From NCBI GenBank assembly GCA_005778115.1, contig SXKJ01000357.1:1-44088 (forward strand): DNA of 44,088 nucleotides, read 5' to 3'. A program made the translations under genes and the position numbers. Shown in pieces: positions 7,202-14,962 of this stretch. Positions within the stretch are counted from its first letter, which is position 1. Each line of letters opens with the position of its first letter. This stretch comes from Planctomyces sp. (GTDB lineage Bacteria > Planctomycetota > Planctomycetia > Planctomycetales > Planctomycetaceae). Under the pieces are notes generated by a model, which was given only the letters and a program-made list of their open reading frames with translations, searched no databases and was not told the DNA's origin.

Positions 7202-8497
7202 TCACTTCGCATCTTGTGGAGCCGGTCTCGCGGGCAGGACGAGGGCCATCAGCACCATGGCGGCCAGCAGGATGCCGGTGGCGGTATGAAAGCTGGCGAT
7301 CCGGCCCCAGCGATCTGAGATCAGGCCGAAAAGTACCGAGGCGAAACCAACGAGCGATCCGAGCAAACTTAGGTATGCCATATTCGCTCGCACTTGCGAT
7401 TTGCTCGACGACGTGGCGATGTAGTTTGGGAAGTAGGCCCCGAACAGTTCGCCCGCGCCAAGCAATCCGAACGAGATCAAATACCACGGCCCCGTCACGT
7501 TGAGCACCCAGCCCATGCCGATCACCAGAATTGTTGTGGTCGTCAGCAGCAATGTTTTTGCATTGGTCCTCGTCAGCAACCAACCCAGCCCGAATCCTGC
7601 GATCGCCTTGAATCCAAATCGCAGGAATTGCTGAGTCCCCATCGAACTAGCCGACTCTTCCCCCAAGACGTCCTTCGCGTGGAGCGAGACGTTGTCAAAG
7701 ATCGCGTTGCCTCCCGAATAGACCAGGAAGTAACCGATCGCTCCAAAGATCAACGGGCGATAGGTGAAGAAGTCGTGCAGTCCGCCGAGGATCTCGGCCA
7801 ATCGCGATCCGTCGGTTGGCTCGTCCGCCGGCAGCGGCACAACGAACGAGGCTGCGATCAATGTCTCCAACAACATCAATGGAGCCGCTGCCGCAAACAA
7901 CACCAAGTAGTTGTGAGGAAACGCCAACCCCAGCGTCATTCCCGCGATTGGGTTCGTCGAGAACAGCGCTTGTTGGCCCAATGATCCCACGCAGGCGAAC
8001 AGCGGGCCGACTCCGAACGCGACCCCCAGTGCATGTCCGCGTCGCGAAGTCGAGACGCCTCGTCGGAGCACTTCCCAAAGCGTTGTCAGCATCACACCGT
8101 TGCTCATCCCCAGCACTGCGCCGTGTGTGATGACGACGAGGGTGACGATGCTTGGCGACAGCTTCAGCCAGATTGCGATCGCCACCGCTCCGGTGATGGT
8201 CGCCATCACGATCAACGGAAACACCAGCAGCGGCTTGAGCATTTTCGGTTGTGGCAAAAACCAGGCGACGATGATCGGCACGGCCGTCAGCCACTGATAA
8301 ACCGCGTGAGGCAGGTTGGCCACCGTATCGCTGTTTCCCAAAGCTTTCAGCAGGTTGGCGTGCGTCAGTCCGACATACGACACCGGAGCGGCCAAGTAGA
8401 ACAGGCACCAGAATCCCGCGAAGCAAAAAATGTTGCGTGCCTGCTGAGCCGGTGACAGCGGGCAATCGTCTTCCGTCGGCGGGTTCGGTTCGGACAT
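7202..8497 (-). CDS. MFS-type transporter, copy 2
   Basis: A 431-residue polytopic membrane protein with about twelve helices, paralogous to the 3703-5160 transporter along its whole length. Landmarks are CPLSPAQQARN, FYLAAPVSYVGLTHANLL, LTAVPIIVAWFLPQP and GAGELFGAYFPNYIATSSSKSQVRANMAYLS. The ATG at 8497 is chosen because GAGG lies six bases upstream; the ATG at 8512 is also possible. It is first in the minus-strand operon with amidohydrolase, oxidoreductase and the second transporter, and is divergent from the oxidoreductase at 8619. Two copies in one operon suggest two related substrates or import plus export. Confidence 0.88.
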   Translation of the reverse strand: MSEPNPPTEDDCPLSPAQQARNIFCFAGFWCLFYLAAPVSYVGLTHANLLKALGNSDTVANLPHAVYQWLTAVPIIVAWFLPQPKMLKPLLVFPLIVMATITGAVAIAIWLKLSPSIVTLVVITHGAVLGMSNGVMLTTLWEVLRRGVSTSRRGHALGVAFGVGPLFACVGSLGQQALFSTNPIAGMTLGLAFPHNYLVLFAAAAPLMLLETLIAASFVVPLPADEPTDGSRLAEILGGLHDFFTYRPLIFGAIGYFLVYSGGNAIFDNVSLHAKDVLGEESASSMGTQQFLRFGFKAIAGFGLGWLLTRTNAKTLLLTTTTILVIGMGWVLNVTGPWYLISFGLLGAGELFGAYFPNYIATSSSKSQVRANMAYLSLLGSLVGFASVLFGLISDRWGRIASFHTATGILLAAMVLMALVLPARPAPQDAK

Positions 8498-8618
8498 GCG
8501 GCACCTCGGCATTGGTTCGTGTTCCCTTTCTAACAGCAACCTCCGACGAGCGGCAGGCAACTGGCGGGGCGAATGGGGCAGCGGGTAAAAGTGCCCGACG
8601 AATCGAAGGAGACGACGA
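8498..8618. promoter_or_regulatory. Divergent promoter region
   Basis: This 121-base gap separates the starts of two divergent transcription units, MFS2 leftward and the second oxidoreductase rightward, so both promoters should be here. An AAGGAG ribosome site precedes the ATG at 8619. No clear operator palindrome or convincing -35/-10 pair was found. Confidence 0.4.
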
Positions 8619-9665
8619 ATGAGCAATCGAACCTACCGTGCGGGCATCATCGGACTCGGTTTCATTGGCGGAGGCGACCAAGTCTCCGGAGACCGATTGG
8701 GCCAGCGAGTCGCCGACTTGGATGGCAATCACCGCGAGGCATTCTCGAATCACCCGCAAGTGCAATTGGTCGCTGGCAGCAGCAGCGATGCGGGGCGTCG
8801 CGAACGGTTCGTTCAACGAACCAACGCGAAGACGTACGCCGATTGGCGGGAGATGCTCGCTCAAGAAAAATTAGACATCGTCGGCGTCGCGTCGTTTGCG
8901 TCGAGCCATGCGGAATTGACGGCGGCCTGCGCGGAGCGCGGCGTCCGCGCGATTCTTTGCGAGAAGCCGATCGCCACACGCCTGGCAGATGCCGAGCGAA
9001 TGATCGCTGCCTGCCGCTCAGCCGGGAGTCTGTTGGTTATCAATCACAATCGACGGTTCCAATCGCAGTATCGCGAGCTGCAACTCCGCATAGCGGCTGG
9101 CGAAATAGGGGAACTCACTGGTGTCTGGCTGCAATGGGGAACGGGGCGGCTCGGCAACGTCGGCACACACTTCATCGACGCGGCAATGATGCTGACCGGC
9201 CGCCGAGTTCAAGCTGTCTCGGCAACGCTCGATCTGACTGGCCGGCCCGATTGCCGAGGCTCTGAGTTCCGCGATCCGGGTGGCTGGGCGATGTTGCGGT
9301 TCGACAGCGGACTGATGGGGCACGTTCATGCTCCCGACAATCCGACCGGCCCGGTTGCGGTCGTCGTGCAAGGAACGCTCGGCCTCGTCCGCGTCTCTGG
9401 CGGAATCGCGGAGATCGAAACGTGGGCCGGTGACCGCGTTGTCTTGGCGCCGCCTGCAGCCGAGGCCGGCAGTTCGATGGATCAAGCGGTGCGCGAAATC
9501 GTCGGCTGGTTAGACAACGGGACGCCGGTCTGTTGCGAGGCCGAAGATTCCCGGCGAACTTTGGAAGTCATCGTCGCTTGTCATGCGTCACACGCTCGCA
9601 ATGCGGCTTGGGTCGAGTTGCCTTTGGCCGGTGCGGATCGCGATCGCGAAATACGGAGCGGATAG
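8619..9665 (+). CDS. Gfo/Idh/MocA family oxidoreductase, copy 2
   Basis: A 348-residue NAD(P)-dependent sugar or inositol dehydrogenase-type protein. RAGIIGLGFIGGGD near the start is the dinucleotide fold; LCEKPIAT (about residue 113) is the EKP motif; INHNRRF and VGTHFIDAAMMLTG belong to the catalytic and substrate domain. The start has AAGGAG eight bases upstream. It is transcribed away from the MFS2 operon and ahead of the first lyase gene. It is clearly divergent from copy 1 (6311-5265), so probably has a different substrate. Confidence 0.93.
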   Translation: MSNRTYRAGIIGLGFIGGGDQVSGDRLGQRVADLDGNHREAFSNHPQVQLVAGSSSDAGRRERFVQRTNAKTYADWREMLAQEKLDIVGVASFASSHAELTAACAERGVRAILCEKPIATRLADAERMIAACRSAGSLLVINHNRRFQSQYRELQLRIAAGEIGELTGVWLQWGTGRLGNVGTHFIDAAMMLTGRRVQAVSATLDLTGRPDCRGSEFRDPGGWAMLRFDSGLMGHVHAPDNPTGPVAVVVQGTLGLVRVSGGIAEIETWAGDRVVLAPPAAEAGSSMDQAVREIVGWLDNGTPVCCEAEDSRRTLEVIVACHASHARNAAWVELPLAGADRDREIRSG

Positions 9666-9667
9666 CC

Positions 9668-9734
9668 GTAGGATGGGCACTCTTGCCCGTCCTCTTGTTT
9701 TGAAAACATGGACGGGCAAGAGTGCCCATCCGAC
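9668..9734. repeat. GTAG-headed inverted hairpin pair (family B, copy 1)
   Basis: Arms 9668-9692 (GTAGGATGGGCACTCTTGCC then CGTCC) and 9710-9734 match at 24 of 25 positions. Each arm holds a GGGC-actctt-GCCC hairpin. It begins two bases after the TAG stop of the oxidoreductase. Translated rightward it reads MGTLARP, a false N-terminus for the next gene. A second copy is at 42511. Confidence 0.92.
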
Positions 9735-9747
9735 AAAGGAGTTTCCC

Positions 9748-10689
9748 ATGCCTGACATCGCTCAAATCAAACGCACGCTCCGTGGGCCGATGATTCCGGT
9801 CATCACGAATCTCAACGACGACCTCTCGATCGACCACGCCGCTATTCGTGAGAACGTGCGCTTCGTCGTCGATCGCGGTATCGTGCGCGGCCAAGGCGTG
9901 CTGCTGGCCGTCGGTGCCGGTGGTGATTTCCCGATGCTCACCCTGGATGAACGCATGGAGGCGGCCCACACGATCGTCAACGCCGCGAACGGCCAAGTTC
10001 CGGTCATCGTTGGTGCTCAAGATACGAACCCGACTGTCTCGATCGAGATCGCTCAATGGGCGGAAGAGATCGGAGCCGATGCCGTGCAGATGAGCGCCGG
10101 TTACTACTACGCCTCCAGCGAGGAAGACTGCCTGAGATACTTCCAAGCGGTCCACGACGCAACGAGCCGCATCGGAATCATGATCTACAACACGCATTGG
10201 GAGGGCTACAACCTTTCGCTCGACCAAGTCGCTCGGCTGGCTGAGTTGCCACGCTGCGTCTCGCTGAAATGGTCCACGCCCGACGGCGGCTATAGCTACG
10301 TTCGCGGAGTGCATCGCTTCGCCGATCGGTTCGCAGTGGTGGATAACCAGGGGCTCGCCGTGATGAATCACATCCTCGGCGGCACCGGCTTCATCACACA
10401 CCTGGCGACGATCTGGCCGGAGCATCAAGTCGAAATGTGGAAACGCTTGGAAGCCGGCGACTATGTGACCGCTCAACGAATGCAGACCGAAGCCAAATGG
10501 ACTTGGACCGATTTTCGCTCGAAAATGTGGGGCAGGACGGCGGCCGAAAGCCCAGTCGTCAAAGCGGCGCTGGAACTCTGCGGCCGACCGGGTGGGCCGA
10601 ATCGGTTGCCGACGCGGTCTTTGAATTCTGCGGAACGCGCGGAGTTGCGTGAGTTGCTGGCACGGATTGGGGTACCGCATCTGACGTAG
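9748..10689 (+). CDS. Dihydrodipicolinate synthase-family lyase, copy 1
   Basis: A 313-residue class-I aldolase of the DapA/N-acetylneuraminate lyase family (TIM barrel, Schiff base with a 2-keto acid). The Schiff-base Lys is in CVSLKWSTPDGG (about residue 175) and the catalytic Tyr in IMIYNTHWEGYN (about 147). The phosphate-type loop is replaced by AVGAGGDFPMLTLDER. The start at 9748 has AAAGGAG seven bases upstream; the longer frame from 9583 runs through a palindromic element and is rejected. The TAG stop (10687-10689) is part of the GTAG head of the family-E element. No lysine-biosynthesis neighbours, so a catabolic aldolase for a keto-acid sugar is more likely than DapA. Confidence 0.9.
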   Translation: MPDIAQIKRTLRGPMIPVITNLNDDLSIDHAAIRENVRFVVDRGIVRGQGVLLAVGAGGDFPMLTLDERMEAAHTIVNAANGQVPVIVGAQDTNPTVSIEIAQWAEEIGADAVQMSAGYYYASSEEDCLRYFQAVHDATSRIGIMIYNTHWEGYNLSLDQVARLAELPRCVSLKWSTPDGGYSYVRGVHRFADRFAVVDNQGLAVMNHILGGTGFITHLATIWPEHQVEMWKRLEAGDYVTAQRMQTEAKWTWTDFRSKMWGRTAAESPVVKAALELCGRPGGPNRLPTRSLNSAERAELRELLARIGVPHLT

Positions 10690-10739
10690 TTCGGACGCCT
10701 ACGTCCGAACAATTGACCGGACGTAGGCGTCCGGTCTAC
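10686..10739. repeat. GTAG-headed inverted hairpin pair (family E) between convergent genes
   Basis: Left unit 10686-10710: GTAG followed by TTCGGACG-ccta-CGTCCGAA. Right unit 10715-10739 on the other strand: GTAG followed by ACCGGACG-ccta-CGTCCGGT. The two units differ at two stem positions on each side, and the changes are compensatory. The left GTAG gives the stop of the plus-strand lyase and the right GTAG gives the stop of the minus-strand lyase. Confidence 0.93.
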
Positions 10740-11647
10740 GACGGCATCCACCTCGGACACTTCGACCTCACGAACTCAGCAAAGCGAGCAAATGCCGCAT
10801 CCGTCGCACCGACATACGGCGGCAACAATCGCAACGGGAAGCGTGGGTCTTGCAGCTTCCAGAGCACCTTGTCGTAGGCCGAATCAATATGAGCGTTCGG
10901 TCCCACAGCAGCGATCAGTTCGTGGAAGATGGCGGCGATCTCCGAATACCGTTCGATGAGCAGCGGCAGATCGCGGCGACGTCCCGCCTCGAAGAATTCG
11001 TTGATCGCGGTCGCATTGGAAGCCAGCGACGCCAACAAGCCGCACTCGCCGAGTTGGCTGGCATACATGTAGCCAACCTCGCCGGGGAAATGTTGCAGTT
11101 GCGGAGACAGAGTCATCAATCCGCGCAGCCGATCCATTGAGTCAGTGCAGTTCTTCGTCCCAACGAAGTTCGGATGCGCCTCGGCCAGCTCGGCGTACAA
11201 CTCTGGCGAGATCAGCCGCTTGGTCCGCAGCAGGTTGTAGTGCAGGAACTGGCAATCTCGGAAACGGCCGCAGACCTCTTGGAAAAATGTCCGCACTTCG
11301 TCGTCCGTGAGCGCTCCCCAACTCGGTAATGAGATCTGGAAGTGGCGTGCGCCGATTTTATAGGCAAGCTCGATCCGTTCGATGATCGTCGGCAGTGAGA
11401 GGCTGATGACGCCAATCATCGGCTCGGCCCCACCGGCCCGCATGGTGTCGTGAAAGACGCGTGTGATCTGTTTGAACTGCCGATTGCTGACCGCGTGCCC
11501 TTCGCCCGCTGTGCCGAAGACGTAGAGGTGCTTCGTCGTCTTCAGCATCCGCTGGACTTCGTCGACGAACAGGTCTTCAAGGAATTCGTAACTCTCGCTC
11601 CAAGGCACGACGCAGGTGCAGAGAATGCAGGCGGGGTAGCGTTTCAT
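10736..11647 (-). CDS. Dihydrodipicolinate synthase-family lyase, copy 2
   Basis: A 303-residue member of the DapA/NanA aldolase family, only distantly similar to the copy at 9748. The Schiff-base Lys fits FVGTKNCTDSMD (about residue 165) and the catalytic Tyr CQFLHYNLLRTKRL (about 137). The usual GTTGE loop is VFGTAGEGHAVS (about 45). The ATG at 11647 with GGAG nine bases upstream is the start; the frame can be extended only with TTG. It converges on copy 1 with 46 bases between stop codons, both stops lying in a palindromic element. Product is probably a catabolic keto-acid lyase or dehydratase; substrate unknown. Confidence 0.88.
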   Translation of the reverse strand: MKRYPACILCTCVVPWSESYEFLEDLFVDEVQRMLKTTKHLYVFGTAGEGHAVSNRQFKQITRVFHDTMRAGGAEPMIGVISLSLPTIIERIELAYKIGARHFQISLPSWGALTDDEVRTFFQEVCGRFRDCQFLHYNLLRTKRLISPELYAELAEAHPNFVGTKNCTDSMDRLRGLMTLSPQLQHFPGEVGYMYASQLGECGLLASLASNATAINEFFEAGRRRDLPLLIERYSEIAAIFHELIAAVGPNAHIDSAYDKVLWKLQDPRFPLRLLPPYVGATDAAFARFAEFVRSKCPRWMPS

Positions 11648-11695
11648 GAAAGGGAACTCCAAATGGATTGGAACAGAGAAGCAAGCTGGTACGAA

Positions 11696-11854
11696 CCGCA
11701 GGGCGCTAGCTCAGATGATTCATGGCTTCGTAGCCGAAGTCGTCAGACTTCGGTGCGGTGTCACAACATGCATCCGAAATCTGACGATTTCGGCTACGGC
11801 AGGCTGCCACCGAATTATCCCAGGCGATGAATAATCCAGGCTAGCGCTCTGCGG
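11696..11854. repeat. Outer palindrome (family F) interrupted by another element
   Basis: CCGCAGGGCGCTAGC (11696-11710) pairs with GCTAGCGCTCTGCGG (11840-11854), with a further imperfect match GATGATTCAT / GATGAATAATC inside. The core GGCGCTAGC is shared with the elements at 18107 and 21149. The interior holds the complete family-G element at 11729-11798, so this is a palindrome within a palindrome. It fills most of the gap between the lyase and isomerase genes. Confidence 0.75.
11729..11798. repeat. GTAG-headed inverted hairpin pair (family G), nested
   Basis: Arms 11729-11753 and 11774-11798 match at 23 of 25 positions. Each is GTAG followed by an 8-bp hairpin: CCGAAGTC-gtca-GACTTCGG in one and CCGAAATC-gtca-GATTTCGG in the other. 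The single difference is compensated on the other side of the stem. Confidence 0.9.
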
Positions 11855-11884
11855 CTGATCGAAAAACTCTCGCGGCGTCGTTCC

Positions 11885-12919
11885 TTAGCTCTTTCTTCCC
11901 AAAAGCCGGTCCAGCGAGTCACCGGTCTGAACGATCAACGCTTCGGGATGAAACTGGTATGGATGGAAGTACTCGAAGGTCAGATAGCCTTGATAGCCGG
12001 TCGCGTCGAACGCATCGAGCAGCGCGGGCCAGTTGGTTGTGCCGTCAAGCAGCGGGCGAAACGACTCGAGCGAATGGTCAGTTCCCTTCTTGGTGAACTC
12101 TTTGAGATGCACGTTCTTGATTCGCTTGCCGAGGATGCTGACCCAGTGTTCGGGATACTGAAACAGCGCGATATTGCCGGAGTCGAAATGGACGCGGACG
12201 TACTCGGATTTGAAGCTGTCCACGAAATCGGCCATTTCGCCGGGAGTCATCAAGTAGCCGTTGAAGAAGATGTTCTCGATGTTGAGATGCACCTTCAGCT
12301 TCTCAGCGGCAGGGAGCAACTTCCGCACAGCCTCACGAGCGCGCTTATCGCAAACATCGTTCGGGACCGGATCATGGTCGGTGCGCCACGGAATGCAGAC
12401 TGCTCCGGGGACGACGAGTAAGTTCCCGGTGCCCAGATCGTGCGCCGCCTGGGCCATCATCCCGGCGAGTTCCATGCCGCGTGCCCGCTTCTCCGCATCG
12501 TTGCTGACGAGCGGATAGGGCCAGAACAGGAACGAGCACAAGCCACTGATCGCGATGCCGATCTTGTCGGCCATCGCCCGAATCTTCTGAAAGTCTTTCG
12601 TTCCCGATTTCGGAGAGAGGTCGCTATCGAGGTCGTAGTTCAATTCGATGCCGTCGAAGCCCGCGTCCTTTGCGACTTGCAAACACTTTTCGAGCGACCA
12701 CAAGTTCGGATAGGGAAACGCCCAGAGGTTGATCGACTTCTTCATGTTGTATTTCTTGGAAGGCACCGGCTTGGCCTGCGCAGCGGCTGTGTCGACCAAC
12801 GCCAAATCACCGCGCGGTTCAAACGCGGCGGCCAACGACGAGCCGATCGCGAAGGCTCCACCGGTCAGCGCGGAGCTTAGTACGGAACGACGAGAGAATT
12901 CGGAGGATGGCGAGGACAT
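11885..12919 (-). CDS. Sugar phosphate isomerase/epimerase-like TIM barrel, Tat-type leader
   Basis: A 344-residue xylose-isomerase-like TIM-barrel protein. The N-terminus has SRRSVLSSALTGGAFAIGSS, a twin-arginine-like signal, so it is probably exported. The barrel shows INLWAFPYPNLWSLEKCL, GFDGIELNYD, LKVHLNIENIFFNG (metal-binding Glu), YVRVHFDSGNIAL (His, Asp) and YLTFEYFHPYQFHPE. ATG at 12919 is the start with AGGAAG five bases upstream. It probably isomerises or epimerises a sugar or sugar acid in the periplasm, in keeping with the nearby lyase and oxidoreductase genes. Substrate unknown. Confidence 0.87.
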   Translation of the reverse strand: MSSPSSEFSRRSVLSSALTGGAFAIGSSLAAAFEPRGDLALVDTAAAQAKPVPSKKYNMKKSINLWAFPYPNLWSLEKCLQVAKDAGFDGIELNYDLDSDLSPKSGTKDFQKIRAMADKIGIAISGLCSFLFWPYPLVSNDAEKRARGMELAGMMAQAAHDLGTGNLLVVPGAVCIPWRTDHDPVPNDVCDKRAREAVRKLLPAAEKLKVHLNIENIFFNGYLMTPGEMADFVDSFKSEYVRVHFDSGNIALFQYPEHWVSILGKRIKNVHLKEFTKKGTDHSLESFRPLLDGTTNWPALLDAFDATGYQGYLTFEYFHPYQFHPEALIVQTGDSLDRLLGRKS

Positions 12920-12941
12920 CAAGACTTCCTTTCATTCGCGA

Positions 12942-13544
12942 TCAAGCGGGAATCGGACGCATCACGGGAGGATGTTCGGGAAATTCGACGTTGGCGTAGA
13001 TCTCCACCAACGGCAGCGAAATGCTCAGCGAGGGCAACTCAAGACTGGCACTCAGACCCCGCGCATCGTTGACGTTCCAACCGCCGTCGGCAGCTCGGCA
13101 GAATCGCTCGATGATCGGTTGATGTTGCGAGACCAACAACACCTCTCGCAGCGATGGGATCTTGCGGTAATGGTCGAGCTTCGTCGTGCGGTCGTACATC
13201 TCCGTCGAATCCGACAAGACCTCGACCAGCAACGTGGGATTGGTTGCGGTATCGCCGTCGAATGTCTCCAGCGGGCCGCAGACGACGGTGGCGTCCGGGT
13301 AGGTGAATAAGCCTGTCGCGGAAATTAAAACTCGCAAGTCGCTGTCATAGACTCGGCAAGTGCTGCCCTTCAGTCGCGAGCCAAGAGCGATGACGATATT
13401 TGCCTTCAGCAAGCTGTGAGCGGGAGACCCACCCGCCATCGCGAACATTTCGCCGGCGAAGTATTCGCTTTTGAAGTCGGCGGCTCGTTCGGCTCGGAGA
13501 TATTCGTCCGGCGTGAGAAACTTGACTGGCTGTGGCAGCCCCAT
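12942..13544 (-). CDS. Uma2 family (DUF820) putative endonuclease
   Basis: A 200-residue protein of the Uma2/DUF820 group, PD-(D/E)XK-fold. Visible are the opening FLTPDEYLRAERAADFKSEY, AHSLLKANIVIALGSRL, the strand with YDSDLRVLIS and the catalytic-type TYPDATVVCG followed by NPTLLVEVLSDSTEMYDRTTK (E-x-L-S, then K). The start at 13544 has AGGA eight bases upstream. It precedes the isomerase gene by 22 bases on the same strand. The biological role of Uma2 proteins is unknown and they are usually multicopy in planctomycetes and cyanobacteria. Confidence 0.92.
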   Translation of the reverse strand: MGLPQPVKFLTPDEYLRAERAADFKSEYFAGEMFAMAGGSPAHSLLKANIVIALGSRLKGSTCRVYDSDLRVLISATGLFTYPDATVVCGPLETFDGDTATNPTLLVEVLSDSTEMYDRTTKLDHYRKIPSLREVLLVSQHQPIIERFCRAADGGWNVNDARGLSASLELPSLSISLPLVEIYANVEFPEHPPVMRPIPA

Positions 13545-13714
13545 GACTCGGTTCCTGAGGTGGTCCGTGGGATCTAAAGACGGAAACGATACTCGCCATT
13601 GTTCCGTCGAGTCTGGCGAGTGGCAACGCACCGCTTGTCGCCATTCGCGGCTCTGATGACAATCTTCCGCCGACTTTGCCAGTGTTTGCCCACCTCATCC
13701 CGCGAAAGGAATTC

Positions 13715-14839
13715 ATGACGACTCCCACCTTCATTTTCGACGTGCATCTCGACCTCAGCATGAATGCTCTGGAATGGAATCGCGACCTGCGTTGGTCGCA
13801 GGAAAAGATTCGCCGCTGGGAACAGAACATGAAGGACAAAGTGGACCGCGGGAATACGACGGTCTGCTTTCCGGAAATGCGACGCGGCAACATCGGGCTG
13901 TGCGTGGGAACGCAGATCGGCCGGTACTCGCCGTACTTTCATCGGCTGCCAGGTTGGAGTTCACCGGAGCAAGCGTGGGCTCAGACGCAGGGGCAGCTTG
14001 CGTGGTATCGCGCGATGGAAGAAGCGGGAGAACTCGTGCAGATTCGGACGAAGGCGCAGCTTGAAGCGCATCTCGATCTGTGGTTGAAATCGCCGCCGTG
14101 TGATGACGGCACGCCGTACATCGTCGAATCAAGGAAGAAACAGACGCCTCGTCCGATCGGCTACATCCTCAGTCTGGAGGGAGCCGACTCGATGATCACG
14201 CTCAAGCATCTAGAGCGCAGCTATGCCGACGGCCTGCGAGCGCTCGGCCCGGCCCACTATGGACCAGGAAGGTACGCCCATGGGACGGACTCGGATGAGC
14301 CGCTCTCTCCGCAGGGTAAAGAGTTGATCAAAGAGATAGAGCGGCTGGGGATCATTCTCGACGTCACGCACCTGTGCGATTCGGCCTTTTGGGATGCGAT
14401 GGACTGCTACAACGGCCCGCTGTGGGCCAGCCATCAAAACTGCCGCACGCTGGCCCCGTGGAATCGGCAATTTGCAGACGACCAAATTAAAGCGGTGATC
14501 GAACGCGGCGGAGTGCTCGGCATGGCGTTCGACGCAATCATGATGATCCCCGGCTGGACGCATCTCCGCAGCAAGCCGTCCGACTTCCAATTGAAGATCG
14601 AACGCATCTGCGAGCACGTCGATCACATCTGCCAGATGGCCGGCAATTCAAAACACGTCGGCATCGGCACGGACCTCGACGGCGGCTACGGCACCGAGCA
14701 AACGCCAATGGACATGAACTCGATCGCCGACCTGCAATCGCTGCCGGCTCTGTTGACGAAGCGGGGGTACTCGCCGGAAGACATCGACGGGATCATGTAC
14801 CGCAACTTCGTGGACTTCTTGCGAAAGACTTGGAAGTAA
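13715..14839 (+). CDS. Membrane dipeptidase-like peptidase M19
   Basis: A 374-residue zinc dipeptidase of the renal dipeptidase (M19) family, cleaving dipeptides, possibly with D-residues. Metal-site segments are in order: FDVHLDLS (H-x-D), YILSLEGADS (bridging Glu), LDVTHLCDSAFWDA, LWASHQNCRTL (His) and GIGTDLDGGYG (Asp). The start at 13715 has AAAGGA five bases upstream. No signal peptide or lipobox is seen, so cytoplasmic. It is divergent from the Uma2 gene and followed by a family-A palindrome. It ends in TAA, showing that TAA is a true stop in this genome. Confidence 0.93.
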   Translation: MTTPTFIFDVHLDLSMNALEWNRDLRWSQEKIRRWEQNMKDKVDRGNTTVCFPEMRRGNIGLCVGTQIGRYSPYFHRLPGWSSPEQAWAQTQGQLAWYRAMEEAGELVQIRTKAQLEAHLDLWLKSPPCDDGTPYIVESRKKQTPRPIGYILSLEGADSMITLKHLERSYADGLRALGPAHYGPGRYAHGTDSDEPLSPQGKELIKEIERLGIILDVTHLCDSAFWDAMDCYNGPLWASHQNCRTLAPWNRQFADDQIKAVIERGGVLGMAFDAIMMIPGWTHLRSKPSDFQLKIERICEHVDHICQMAGNSKHVGIGTDLDGGYGTEQTPMDMNSIADLQSLPALLTKRGYSPEDIDGIMYRNFVDFLRKTWK

Positions 14840-14871
14840 CGAGGCTGTCGACAACCACCGTGACCTGTTCT

Positions 14872-14943
14872 GGCGAGCGGGGTAGCGTCAGCCCCCCGGT
14901 GTATTCGGTGCGGGACCGGGGGCCTGACGCCACCCCGCTCGCC
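14872..14943. repeat. Palindromic element, family A
   Basis: Arms 14872-14900 (GGCGAGCGGGGTAGCGTCAG...) and 14915-14943 match at 27 of 29 positions. It is 72 bp long and lies between the dipeptidase stop and the DUF1801 gene. Confidence 0.93.
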
Positions 14944-14962
14944 TTTACCTTGAGGGACTCTC

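Noticed and set aside
9568-10680. A 370-codon open frame on the minus strand opposite the first lyase
   Set aside because: It is a shadow of the lyase gene, caused by high GC at third positions. The protein is Arg/His/Asp-rich with no recognisable domain. The same holds for the long frames opposite 5379-6584 and 6472-7503, and for the same-strand shadow at 7695-8864.
11699-11760. A tRNA-like start (GGGCGCTAGCTCAGATG)
   Set aside because: It resembles a D-arm by chance. No anticodon arm, T-loop GTTCRA or acceptor pairing follows; the bases belong to the family-F palindrome, whose core occurs elsewhere.
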